A DNA stretch of 64,000 bases from an uncultured Clostridia bacterium (GTDB lineage: Bacteria; Bacillota; Clostridia; Saccharofermentanales; Saccharofermentanaceae), in contig CAMNGC010000001.1 in the NCBI GenBank assembly GCA_946537885.1, positions 183,897-247,896 on the forward strand. Reading direction: 5' to 3'. The notes beneath the pieces were generated by a model. It was not told the origin of the DNA. It did not search any database and worked only from the letters and a program-made list of their open reading frames with translations. The position numbers and the translations under genes are program-made. The first letter of the stretch is position 1; each line of letters begins with the position of its first letter. Shown one piece after another: positions 43,142 through 50,587 of this stretch.

Positions 43142-44239
43142 ATGGGGAATTTATCCAATAGAGAAAAATTTCTGATGATTGCTATTGTCCTTCTTATAGC
43201 GATATTTGCACTACAGATGTTTGTGCTTAATCCGTTGAAGGACAAGCAAGCAGATCTTACTGCAGAAAAGGAAGAACTTGAGGATCAGAAGGCATATTAT
43301 GATCAGATGATCGCAGACAACGAACGTAACCAGCTCGAACTCGAGGCACTTAAGTCTTCAATTAAAGAGATCGAGACTTCTTTTATCGCTGAGCTGAATT
43401 CCGAAGCTCTCGAGCAGTATGTGTTGAAGATCTTCGAGGATAATAACTGCCCGTATCTTGTATCGGCAGGTGTATCAGATGTAAGCATGCCTTCAGTAGT
43501 CTTGCCTGATGGCACAGTTTCAGCTAACAGCCTGAGAGTAAAGAGGGTAACTGTAAGCTATTCCACCACAGATGGTTTCCTTGTACCTCAGTTCAATCTT
43601 ACAGATCCTAATTCTGTAGAGCAGTTCCAGCAGTGGATCACAAGAGTAAATGAGAATATCGAGAGCTCTCTTAGCAGTCAGGGAGCCAATGGCGCTGCTA
43701 ACCAGGCTGAGAATATGTATACTCCTGTATATGGTGAACCTGATAACGCTCAGTTGGTCGGTTATGACGGATTTATCGCAGCTCTTTCTCAGATCGAGGG
43801 TGTAGATCCTGATGCAATTAAGATCAACTCCATCACGGTTAATGATGAGACAGGTTATCTTACATTGACAGCAGAGATTGATTTCTATTCTGCAAGCTTG
43901 ATCAACCGTATTTCAGAGCCGGATCTCGACAAGCCTTACATTACCTATAATGGTAATACACCTACACACAATGTTGGTCTTATCGGCTTGCCTCTCTATC
44001 CTGTTACAAATGAGAATAGCGATTGGTATGGAATCCTGCCTATTTCTGATGATGTGCGTGCTTCTGAGAGGCCGTTCGCAACATATTACTCCACGGCAGT
44101 TCTCAGGTATTATCTTGAGACATACGATCTCGGCACTATTCTTGGTCTTTCCGGAGCTGGTGTTAATCTTAATGATGAGAATACGCCGGTTACAGGAGAG
44201 ACACCTACTGAGACGCCTGATGAGCAGCCTGAGGACTAA
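43142..44239 (+). CDS. pilO: PilO-like alignment protein
   Basis: 365 residues. TM helix at 12-30, coiled coil (about 33-80), then a periplasmic-type alpha/beta region. Usual PilO has about 200 residues; here there is a 90-residue inserted region (about 160-250) and a Thr/Pro/Glu-rich tail. Assignment rests on topology and on position right after pilM and pilN. Ends the assembly operon; a fresh promoter follows before the first pilin. Confidence 0.72.
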   Translation: MGNLSNREKFLMIAIVLLIAIFALQMFVLNPLKDKQADLTAEKEELEDQKAYYDQMIADNERNQLELEALKSSIKEIETSFIAELNSEALEQYVLKIFEDNNCPYLVSAGVSDVSMPSVVLPDGTVSANSLRVKRVTVSYSTTDGFLVPQFNLTDPNSVEQFQQWITRVNENIESSLSSQGANGAANQAENMYTPVYGEPDNAQLVGYDGFIAALSQIEGVDPDAIKINSITVNDETGYLTLTAEIDFYSASLINRISEPDLDKPYITYNGNTPTHNVGLIGLPLYPVTNENSDWYGILPISDDVRASERPFATYYSTAVLRYYLETYDLGTILGLSGAGVNLNDENTPVTGETPTETPDEQPED

Positions 44240-44300
44240 TCCTCAGCTCTTTACGGCAATCGGTCGAACCTAAAGATTGACACATTTTGGATAATTTAGA

Positions 44301-44322
44301 ACAAATTGTGAAAAAATGTGAA
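44301..44322 (+). promoter_or_regulatory. A-rich element before the first pilin promoter
   Basis: ACAAATT, a short A-rich spacer and AAATGTGAA. A near copy lies at 44797-44819 before the second pilin. Candidate UP element or regulator site. Confidence 0.35.
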
Positions 44323-44340
44323 GAAATTTTGAAAAAGGTA

Positions 44341-44368
44341 TTGCACAAATCAGAAAAGGTGTTATACT
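44341..44368 (+). promoter_or_regulatory. Promoter of the first pilin gene
   Basis: TTGCAC, 16 bases, TGT-TATACT (extended -10), 42 bases before the ATG. Confidence 0.85.
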
Positions 44369-44409
44369 AAAGCTACAAACTTAATAAATTCTATAGGAGG
44401 AATTTTACT

Positions 44410-44610
44410 ATGAAGAAGATTCAGAAGTCCAAGAAGGGTTTTACACTTATTGAGATGGTTCTCGTTATTGCCATCATCGTTATCCTTGCTGCAGTTCTCG
44501 TTATGAACATTGGTCAGTACCTCAACAAGGCTAAGAGTGCTACATCTTCTGTTGAAGAGCACAATAGTGCTATCTCCAGCGTAATGGGTGAGATCGAGGC
44601 TAACACATAA
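44410..44610 (+). CDS. Very short type IV pilin (pilin 1)
   Basis: 66 residues; 56 after cleavage at KKG10/F11. The class III signal and N-terminal helix are textbook (FTLIEMVLVIAII, Glu5). Only about 25 residues follow the hydrophobic helix, with one Tyr and no Cys, so there is no globular head. Its own strong promoter, perfect AGGAGG site and strong terminator suggest high expression as major subunit. Ordinary pilins have 120-170 residues; short ones occur, such as PilA of Geobacter, but the aromatic set needed for the proposed conductive type is absent here. Confidence 0.85.
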   Translation: MKKIQKSKKGFTLIEMVLVIAIIVILAAVLVMNIGQYLNKAKSATSSVEEHNSAISSVMGEIEANT

Positions 44611-44635
44611 TAGGTGATTAGTTAGAACCTAACTG

Positions 44636-44666
44636 GAGTGGGGAGATTTCTCCCCACTCTTTTTTT
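44636..44666 (+). terminator. Terminator after pilin 1
   Basis: A 10-bp perfect stem GAGTGGGGAG/CTCCCCACTC, 4-base loop, then seven T. Confidence 0.95.
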
Positions 44667-44704
44667 ATAGAAATATGCGGGAAGATACAATCATCTTATT
44701 AAAG

Positions 44705-44795
44705 ATAAAAGCCGGGGCAAGCTGGCAATAATGCTCGACATACTCCAGTAAATCAATATTTAATTAAGGGCTTATCCCGGCTTTTATAATTTTTG
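44705..44795 (+). ncRNA. Structured element between the two pilin genes (unidentified)
   Basis: A perfect 12-bp outer stem (ATAAAAGCCGGG 44705-44716 with CCCGGCTTTTAT 44776-44787), an inner AAGC/GCTT helix and a small CTGG/CCAG hairpin are followed by AATTTTTG. It could be a second terminator, a small RNA or a cis-acting element. It matches no riboswitch that I know. Confidence 0.4.
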
Positions 44796-44826
44796 TACAA
44801 ATTTTAAACAAAATGTGAATTTGACA

Positions 44827-44854
44827 TTGAAATTTTTAAGATTCCTTGTATAAT
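44827..44854 (+). promoter_or_regulatory. Promoter of the second pilin gene
   Basis: TTGAAA, 16 bases, TATAAT. A better -35 (TTGACA at 44821) is 22 bases away, too far for normal spacing. The A-rich element ACAAATT...AAAATGTGAA lies at 44797-44819. Confidence 0.65.
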
Positions 44855-44909
44855 TAGATTAGTAATTAATGGGTACGTGTAAGTATATAAACTTACTTGG
44901 AGGTATTCG

Positions 44910-45125
44910 ATGCACAGGATCAGTAAGAATAAGAAGGGATTTACCCTGCTTGAGATGGTTCTTGTTGTGGCTATAATTATAATGCTTGCCGCAGTTGTAA
45001 CCTTTAATGCAGTAGCAATCTACCGCAGCTCTAAGGCCGGTGAAGATGAGATCAATGAATCTCAGAATTCCATGACGCAGGGAATTCAGGCCAGTGAAGC
45101 TATGCTGGCTAACCATAATTTCTAA
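44910..45125 (+). CDS. Very short type IV pilin (pilin 2)
   Basis: 71 residues; 61 after cleavage at KKG10/F11. FTLLEMVLVVAII with Glu5, a Phe22/Tyr28 pair, then a Gln/Ser/Glu-rich helix; no globular head and no Cys. A paralogue of pilin 1 with its own promoter and GGAGG site. It heads an operon with the two minor prepilins (12- and 24-base gaps), so it may be an accessory or alternate subunit. Confidence 0.82.
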   Translation: MHRISKNKKGFTLLEMVLVVAIIIMLAAVVTFNAVAIYRSSKAGEDEINESQNSMTQGIQASEAMLANHNF

Positions 45126-45137
45126 GAGGAGGGAAGT

Positions 45138-45725
45138 ATGAAGAGAATTCTTAAACAGACTTCCAAGAAGGGTTTTACATTACTTGAGGTAATGCTTGGT
45201 GTTGCTATATTAGCAATTGCTTCTACGATGATCATGAATGGCTTTATAGCCACAATGGGATATTCAACAAATACATCCATCTATTCAAGAGTAGGTCAGA
45301 CAAACTATGAGAAGACTATCAATAAGATAGCCACTTATTCCAATCTTTCGGTATCTGACAGATATTCTGATGCTTCAGCAAATGCGATCAGAAGCAGTGG
45401 TGGAACCACAACTGAAATGGACTATGCCGCGAGCCCTGCTAATCTGCCCGATATGACTGTATATCAGTGGAGAGAGACTACAGGTGCCAGCAGTTATGGC
45501 GCATATAATGTAGCTGCAGGCTATGGATATGGTGAGAGTCAGACATATGCTGATAACAGAACATCTTTCTTCTATGCCCCAAGTTCGGAATTGTTTTATT
45601 GTCCCACATGCCATCACTATGGATATATCGGTCTTTATAGACATGCCGGTGTGATTTCTTATTACTGCAGATATCAGTTTGATGACGGAACGTACTGCAA
45701 TACAAAGATTCGTGATTATAACTGA
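45138..45725 (+). CDS. Minor prepilin with a zinc-ribbon-like C-terminus
   Basis: 195 residues. Class III signal KKG12/FTLLEVMLGVAI, of PilV/PilI type. The mid part is Tyr/Ser/Gly-rich. The C-terminal 45 residues contain Cys155-x2-Cys158 and Cys177-x9-Cys187 among many aromatics (LFYCPTCHHYGY, YYCRYQF), which looks like a four-Cys zinc knuckle on an extracellular pilus subunit. GAGGAGGG precedes the ATG. Likely a tip or priming-complex component. Confidence 0.78.
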   Translation: MKRILKQTSKKGFTLLEVMLGVAILAIASTMIMNGFIATMGYSTNTSIYSRVGQTNYEKTINKIATYSNLSVSDRYSDASANAIRSSGGTTTEMDYAASPANLPDMTVYQWRETTGASSYGAYNVAAGYGYGESQTYADNRTSFFYAPSSELFYCPTCHHYGYIGLYRHAGVISYYCRYQFDDGTYCNTKIRDYN

Positions 45726-45749
45726 TGAAAGGAAAGCGGTGAATTTATT

Positions 45750-46352
45750 ATGAGATGTATATCTAAGCGTAATAATAAGAAAGCATTTACTCTGGTCGAG
45801 CTTATGCTTGCGATCGCCATTATCGTTCTGATAAGCAGCTTGTTCCTGTCATTAATGATCGCTATCAAGGATTCTTACTACAGAGTATATAATGCCAATG
45901 ATTCAACGGATTATGCGCAGCTTTATGCACAGGCGATAGAGAATGTTATTCTAAGAGACACACAGTCTAATATCGCCGGTGGATCGTCGATCACATATTC
46001 GATCTCCACATCCGATTCAGCCTTTTTGGTTAACGGAGTTCCCGCATTTACTTTGGAGCAGATGACAAATGCAGATGGTGTGCTCAAGTGGAATATTTAT
46101 TTAGATGGAGATGGTACATATTTTGATGAAGCATCTGGAATGTTCCACTATAAGTTCGTTTTTGTAGACGGTTACGATTATGAATTCGGAAATCCCGGTA
46201 CTGTACAGCTGGAATATGAGGGTGCCTTCTGGATTCCTCATTTCAATACAGGTACTTTCGAGATCAATACAGTTAATTCTGTAACTGCCCACTATAACGA
46301 TGGTACTGCTTGTAACATCAACAATGTCAGCGTTGTATATACAAGAAGCTGA
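45750..46352 (+). CDS. Minor prepilin, PilW/PilJ type
   Basis: 200 residues. The signal reads NNKKA/FTLVELMLAIAIIVL, with Ala instead of Gly at the cleavage site, an accepted variant. Glu5 is present. The rest is a beta-rich head with aromatic clusters (FHYKFVFVDGYDYEFG, GAFWIPHF). Last gene of the pilin operon; a strong terminator follows. Confidence 0.8.
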   Translation: MRCISKRNNKKAFTLVELMLAIAIIVLISSLFLSLMIAIKDSYYRVYNANDSTDYAQLYAQAIENVILRDTQSNIAGGSSITYSISTSDSAFLVNGVPAFTLEQMTNADGVLKWNIYLDGDGTYFDEASGMFHYKFVFVDGYDYEFGNPGTVQLEYEGAFWIPHFNTGTFEINTVNSVTAHYNDGTACNINNVSVVYTRS

Positions 46353-46374
46353 TCGGATCTGAACGATATTATAG

Positions 46375-46402
46375 GACCGCTTCGCGAGAAGCGGTCTTTT
46401 TT
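46375..46402 (+). terminator. Terminator after the minor prepilins
   Basis: GACCGCTTC/GAAGCGGTC perfect 9-bp stem with GCGA loop, then six T. Confidence 0.95.
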
Positions 46403-46493
46403 GTGCCCCTTTTACTGTATAACTGATATATTTCTTTATATGTGTTAAAATGTGTCACAGATTTAGCGAAAGGTAGCAGATTTTTTTCTTGGT

Positions 46494-47693
46494 ATGAAGC
46501 AGGTTTATAAGGATTCTCGAAAAGCATACGCCATAAATATCGTTAAGCGTCTTGTTCTTATCTCGCTTTTAACAGCAGTCCTTATTGCCGTAACAGTCCT
46601 GCCGCAGAGAACGATCACAGGAGCTTCCGCTGATTTTTATTGCTCCTCGCTTTTCCCTATCATCGCATTTGTCCTTAATTCACTTAGCAATTTTTGGATC
46701 ATCTCTCTGACTGAGAATGCTTTGGTAGTATTATCTATCACGGCTTTGATCCTTTTGGTATTAATTACTGTAAGACTTGTAAAACAGCTTGCCACAGGAA
46801 AGGATCAGAGGGGATATATCAGGCGAATGCTGAAGATCATATCATGGGCTTTGATCGTTGCAATAATCCTTATGGCGGATTATCAGCTCATGCATGGTCT
46901 GAATTACAACAGAACATCAGTAGAAGAAAAGCTTGATATGGAACAACGCACCGAATATGATGACTATCTTGCAACACTCAATTGGGCTTTTGCAGGTATG
47001 GTCAGTGCCAGAGCTCAGCTGGGTGAGGACTATATGGGTGTAGCCCATATGAGTACAAGCTTTGATGAGTGTGTATATGACGCCAATGCAATGGTTAATG
47101 CGGTCTCTGACACCTATGGTCTTGCCATGAGCGAGAACTACATCAGGGCCAAGGCGGTTGCGCTGAGTAATCTTTGGAGCTATACCGATATTACAGGTGT
47201 ATATTCTGTTCTTATCGGTGAATCAAATATAAACACAGATTATCTTGATATTCTGGAATTTCCTCTTGTCCTTTGCCACGAGATAAGCCATGCCAAAGGC
47301 TATGCCCGCGAATATGACTGTAATATGATCGCTGTGCTTGCCTGTATCTCTTCGACAAGAGCTGATTTCAGATATGCGGGTTTTTACTATATTTTTGTCC
47401 ATCTCTATCCGGATGTGATCGCCTATGCTCAGGCGATAGATGCTGAGCTCTATGATTATGCCGGTGACAGCCGTTTTGATGCCGTATGGCGTGATATGCA
47501 GGCTCAGAATGATTATGAGAATTCTCTTGAAGACGGTTTTATTCCTGATCTGATCGAGAAATTTTCCGAGGATACAAATGATGCCTTTTTGGAGGCAAAC
47601 GGACAGGCCGGCGGAACAAGCACATATTATATTCACACCAATTTCTATGTTGATTTCTATAATGCATATGTGAGGACTTCTGAAGATGCTTGA
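46494..47693 (+). CDS. DUF3810-family membrane metalloprotease-like protein
   Basis: 399 residues. Three N-terminal TM helices (about 20-40, 50-75, 80-96 plus another near 118-136), then an extracytoplasmic domain. A gluzincin zinc site His262-Glu-x-x-His266 (LCHEISHAKGYARE) is followed by a Glu at 273. DUF3810 proteins are presumed membrane-bound zinc peptidases without a known target. The ribosome site is weak (AAAGGTAG). The 3' end overlaps hemZ by 8 bases. Confidence 0.82.
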   Translation: MKQVYKDSRKAYAINIVKRLVLISLLTAVLIAVTVLPQRTITGASADFYCSSLFPIIAFVLNSLSNFWIISLTENALVVLSITALILLVLITVRLVKQLATGKDQRGYIRRMLKIISWALIVAIILMADYQLMHGLNYNRTSVEEKLDMEQRTEYDDYLATLNWAFAGMVSARAQLGEDYMGVAHMSTSFDECVYDANAMVNAVSDTYGLAMSENYIRAKAVALSNLWSYTDITGVYSVLIGESNINTDYLDILEFPLVLCHEISHAKGYAREYDCNMIAVLACISSTRADFRYAGFYYIFVHLYPDVIAYAQAIDAELYDYAGDSRFDAVWRDMQAQNDYENSLEDGFIPDLIEKFSEDTNDAFLEANGQAGGTSTYYIHTNFYVDFYNAYVRTSEDA

Positions 47694-49092
47694 GGTCATC
47701 CTTAGAGGTCACGATAATTATTACGGCGTAGCTGACATTTTACGTCTTTTCTATGACGGAATAAGAGAAGAGAGAGAGGTCTGTCGTGTAATTGCCCCTA
47801 ATGGTCCTGATATAAGTATCATCAGTTCTGTCGAGGAGGGGGGCGTAAGAGCTTTCTGTGGAGATGTTTCCATCCGCCTTGATAATAGTAATATACCGGT
47901 CAAGCGGGACATTAAGAGGTCTCTTTATAAACTTCTGGAAAAACTGACATCACAGTCTTTTCCATGGGGATGTCTTACAGGTATCCGCCCGACTCTAGTA
48001 GCCGCAGAGTGTTCCACTCCTGACGAGATGACGGAAATATACTTTGTAAGGCCGGATAAGTCAGACTTGGCTTTCAGGACCTACAGAGAGGAACAGGCAC
48101 TCCTTGCGACAGTTCCCCAAGATTCATTAAATATCTACATAGGGGTGCCATTTTGTCCTTCACGCTGTGAATATTGTTCATTTGTGGCGGCAGATATCAG
48201 TCATCATATGGGGCTTCTTGATGACTACGAGAGTGCTCTCATAAAAGAACTTGAGCTTATTGCTCCGAGGATCGATCGCAAGCTGGCATCAGTCTATATG
48301 GGAGGCGGTACCCCAACGGTCTTTAGCAATCAGGCTATGGACAGGCTCATAAAGACTATACGCGATCTCCTTCCCATGGACGAAGATACTGAGTTTACAG
48401 TCGAAGCGGGACGGCCTGACACTTTAAGCGAGAATAAACTGAGATCAATGATGGAAGCCGGAGTCGGAAGGCTTTGTATCAATCCACAGACTATGCGCGA
48501 TGAGACTCTCTTACGGCTTAACCGCCGACATTCGGTCTCAGATGTCGTCAGAGCCTATCAGAAAGCCCGCGAGCTGGGATTTACGATGATCAACATGGAT
48601 CTGATCGCGGGGCTCAAATACGAGCCCTCAGAGGCTGTTCTGGATTCGTTAGAGCAGATATTTGAGCTGTCACCTGCCAATATCACCATACATACGCTCT
48701 ATAAGAAGAGAAGAACTGCTATGGGCAGGCAGGATGTATTAGATCGTGACGGCAGTCGAGGTGACATTGATGCAGCCCTTCGTGAAGCATACAGTATGCT
48801 GGGAAGTAAGGGATACGATCCTTACTATATGTATCGTCAGAAAGATACCGGGCACGGACTTGAGAATGTCGGCTTTGCTCTTCCGGGGACGGGCTGCCGC
48901 TATAATGTCGCCATGATGAGTGACAGAAGGGATGTTCTGTCTTTTGGCGCAGGTGGCATGAGTAAGAGGATTTTCGATAATAATCGTCTCGAAAGATGCT
49001 CCACAGTCAAGGATGTTATCGCTTATATCCGGGATCCGGCTGCCGTTGCCGCCAAAAAACTGAGATTTTATGAACTTGATGGTATACAATAG
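47686..49092 (+). CDS. hemZ: Coproporphyrinogen dehydrogenase HemZ-like radical SAM protein
   Basis: 468 residues. An N-terminal domain of about 145 residues typical of HemZ (SFPWGCLTGIRPTLVA) precedes the radical SAM core with Cys157-x3-Cys161-x2-Cys164 (PFCPSRCEYCSF), YMGGGTPT, and the HemW/HemN-like C-terminus. HemZ is named for oxygen-independent coproporphyrinogen oxidation, but other heme genes are missing here and many relatives are not proven to have that activity. It overlaps the DUF3810 gene. Confidence 0.9.
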   Translation: MLEVILRGHDNYYGVADILRLFYDGIREEREVCRVIAPNGPDISIISSVEEGGVRAFCGDVSIRLDNSNIPVKRDIKRSLYKLLEKLTSQSFPWGCLTGIRPTLVAAECSTPDEMTEIYFVRPDKSDLAFRTYREEQALLATVPQDSLNIYIGVPFCPSRCEYCSFVAADISHHMGLLDDYESALIKELELIAPRIDRKLASVYMGGGTPTVFSNQAMDRLIKTIRDLLPMDEDTEFTVEAGRPDTLSENKLRSMMEAGVGRLCINPQTMRDETLLRLNRRHSVSDVVRAYQKARELGFTMINMDLIAGLKYEPSEAVLDSLEQIFELSPANITIHTLYKKRRTAMGRQDVLDRDGSRGDIDAALREAYSMLGSKGYDPYYMYRQKDTGHGLENVGFALPGTGCRYNVAMMSDRRDVLSFGAGGMSKRIFDNNRLERCSTVKDVIAYIRDPAAVAAKKLRFYELDGIQ

Positions 49093-49122
49093 AACGAGAT
49101 CAGGTAAGGAAGAAATATAACT

Positions 49123-49371
49123 ATGAAGTGTCCAAGATGCGGTGTCGAGAACGGAAGCAGAACGATCTGTAACGAGTGCGGTTATTTTATGTACCGCGCC
49201 GTTGATCAGAATCGTAAGCAGATGACAAAGTCCGAGCGGGCCAGAGAAGATGCCAAGATAATCTGGAAGAATGTTTCCAGAGTTCTTCGTGTTGCATGGA
49301 TGGTGCTTGTAATAATCGTTATGAGTTTTCTGATGATCGCCGTGCTGACCTATTTCTTTAACGGTGTCTGA
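49123..49371 (+). CDS. Zinc-ribbon membrane protein
   Basis: 82 residues. An N-terminal four-Cys zinc ribbon (CPRCGVENG, CNECGYF) is followed by a charged stretch and one TM helix (about 57-77). Common small protein type in clostridia; function unknown. It ends 3 bases from the convergent regulator gene, with no terminator between them. Confidence 0.75.
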   Translation: MKCPRCGVENGSRTICNECGYFMYRAVDQNRKQMTKSERAREDAKIIWKNVSRVLRVAWMVLVIIVMSFLMIAVLTYFFNGV

Positions 49372-49374
49372 GCC

Positions 49375-49803
49375 TTATTGAAGTTCTTCTTCTCCGTGAC
49401 CTGCAAGCAGGGAATTTGTCTCGGGAACTGACAGCTTTTTGTCCAGAGAATAGGCTATGATCACGTCGCGTTTATTCTTCTCGAAAAGGACCCCTTCCTT
49501 CGCCAACATAAGTGCATATTGGGTTTCATTAAGATCCATATGGGCAGCCAGTGCCAGCAGGAAGATCTTATCTCTGCCGGGAATACGATTGCCTTTGATT
49601 ATCTTATAGAAGTAGGAACGCTCGATAAAACATTTTCGCTGAATATCGCTGACGCTCAGCTTGTGTGAGAGCAGTATGTCCGAAAAATATTCGCAGAAAG
49701 AATCATAGCCGATATTGCAGTTGCTTTTGATATAAAGTTCAAGAGAATGAGGGGATTTAATCGTCTTAACAGAAGCTATTATAGACAGATCGGCCTGTTC
49801 CAT
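49375..49803 (-). CDS. XRE-like helix-turn-helix protein
   Basis: 142 residues. An HTH of Xre/Cro type is seen at about 47-75 (LSVSDIQRKCFIERSYFYKIIKGNRIPGRD), followed by a helical region with LALAAHMDLNETQYALMLA, a pattern shared by clostridial regulators of this kind. Target unknown. The 121 bases upstream hold an inverted repeat at 49876-49892 that could be its operator. Confidence 0.75.
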   Translation of the reverse strand: MEQADLSIIASVKTIKSPHSLELYIKSNCNIGYDSFCEYFSDILLSHKLSVSDIQRKCFIERSYFYKIIKGNRIPGRDKIFLLALAAHMDLNETQYALMLAKEGVLFEKNKRDVIIAYSLDKKLSVPETNSLLAGHGEEELQ

Positions 49804-49875
49804 CTCATTCTCCTCGAATAAAAATTACCTTATAAAATCAACAAAGTAATTCTAATTATCAGGAGAAATCCTTTG

Positions 49876-49892
49876 GTGGACCGACAGTCCAC
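49876..49892 (-). promoter_or_regulatory. Inverted repeat GTGGAC-N5-GTCCAC
   Basis: A perfect 6-bp palindromic pair lies between the XRE gene and the metallophosphoesterase gene, both leftward. It lacks a T-run, so an operator is more likely than a terminator. Confidence 0.4.
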
Positions 49893-49924
49893 AAATGCCG
49901 TATAACTACATCGTCAGACGGATA

Positions 49925-50587
49925 TCAGATATCGTTCTCGGATGAAGGCTCTGCAGAATAATTGTGACTGCGAACGGGCTTATCCGGAAGATCCGGCAGG
50001 TCGATTATCTTGAAGCCGTATGCGTTGACGATATGGGTTCCGGAGGGGTGCTCATATTCTGTTTTAATTCGTCCGTAGTTGGCATGGACATGACCATGGA
50101 GCATATAAGAAGGCTTATATCTGCTCATGACCTTATTGAAGACATCATAACCTCTGTGAGGCAGGTCAGTCAGGTCGCCGTAGCCTTTTGCAGGAGCATG
50201 GGTTACCAGCACATCGATGCCGCCGGCGATAAATGCTTTGGGAGCAAGTCTTACAACACGGGAGGTCATCTCTTTTTCCGTGTACATATTCTTTGCCCGA
50301 TCCTTATATCTCATGCAACCGCCAAGACCCATAAAGCGATAGCCTTTGAACTTATAGATCCGATCTTCTATGCAGACTGCTCCGAGAGGCGGCTTATCTA
50401 TAAGCGCATCGTCGTGATTACCCCTGACATAGATCATGGGGACATTTACCATTGTCATAAGATAGTCCATATAATCTGCTCGCAGGTCGCCGCAGGCAAC
50501 AATAAGCTCAACGCCCTCGGTGCGTTCTTTTTTGAAGTGATTGTAGAGGAGTCTGTCCTCCACATCGGCGACCGCTAAGATCTTCAT
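49925..50587 (-). CDS. Calcineurin-like metallophosphoesterase
   Basis: 220 residues. Motifs in order: ADVED, CGDLR, RGNHDD, VTHAP and LHGHVHANYG. The first motif has Asp-x-Glu where the usual DxH has His, as in some clostridial relatives. It hydrolyses a phosphoester; substrate unknown. Cytosolic. The ATG overlaps the stop of the ParB/BMP fusion gene, so the two are made together. Confidence 0.88.
   Translation of the reverse strand: MKILAVADVEDRLLYNHFKKERTEGVELIVACGDLRADYMDYLMTMVNVPMIYVRGNHDDALIDKPPLGAVCIEDRIYKFKGYRFMGLGGCMRYKDRAKNMYTEKEMTSRVVRLAPKAFIAGGIDVLVTHAPAKGYGDLTDLPHRGYDVFNKVMSRYKPSYMLHGHVHANYGRIKTEYEHPSGTHIVNAYGFKIIDLPDLPDKPVRSHNYSAEPSSENDI

Noticed and set aside
44410..44610. Conductive pilin (nanowire) reading of pilin 1
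   Set aside because: Only Phe1 and one Tyr are aromatic; the spaced aromatic set of proposed conductive pilins is absent.
44670..44726. An 18-codon open frame starting ATGCGG
   Set aside because: No ribosome site, and it runs into the structured element; nothing supports translation.
44720..44740. A sigma-54 promoter for pilin genes (TGGCA near 44723)
   Set aside because: There is no TTGC at the -12 place, and good sigma-70-type promoters are present for both pilins.
44705..44795. A cyclic-di-GMP riboswitch before the second pilin
   Set aside because: The conserved core sequences of the known c-di-GMP classes are not seen; only simple long-range pairing is present.
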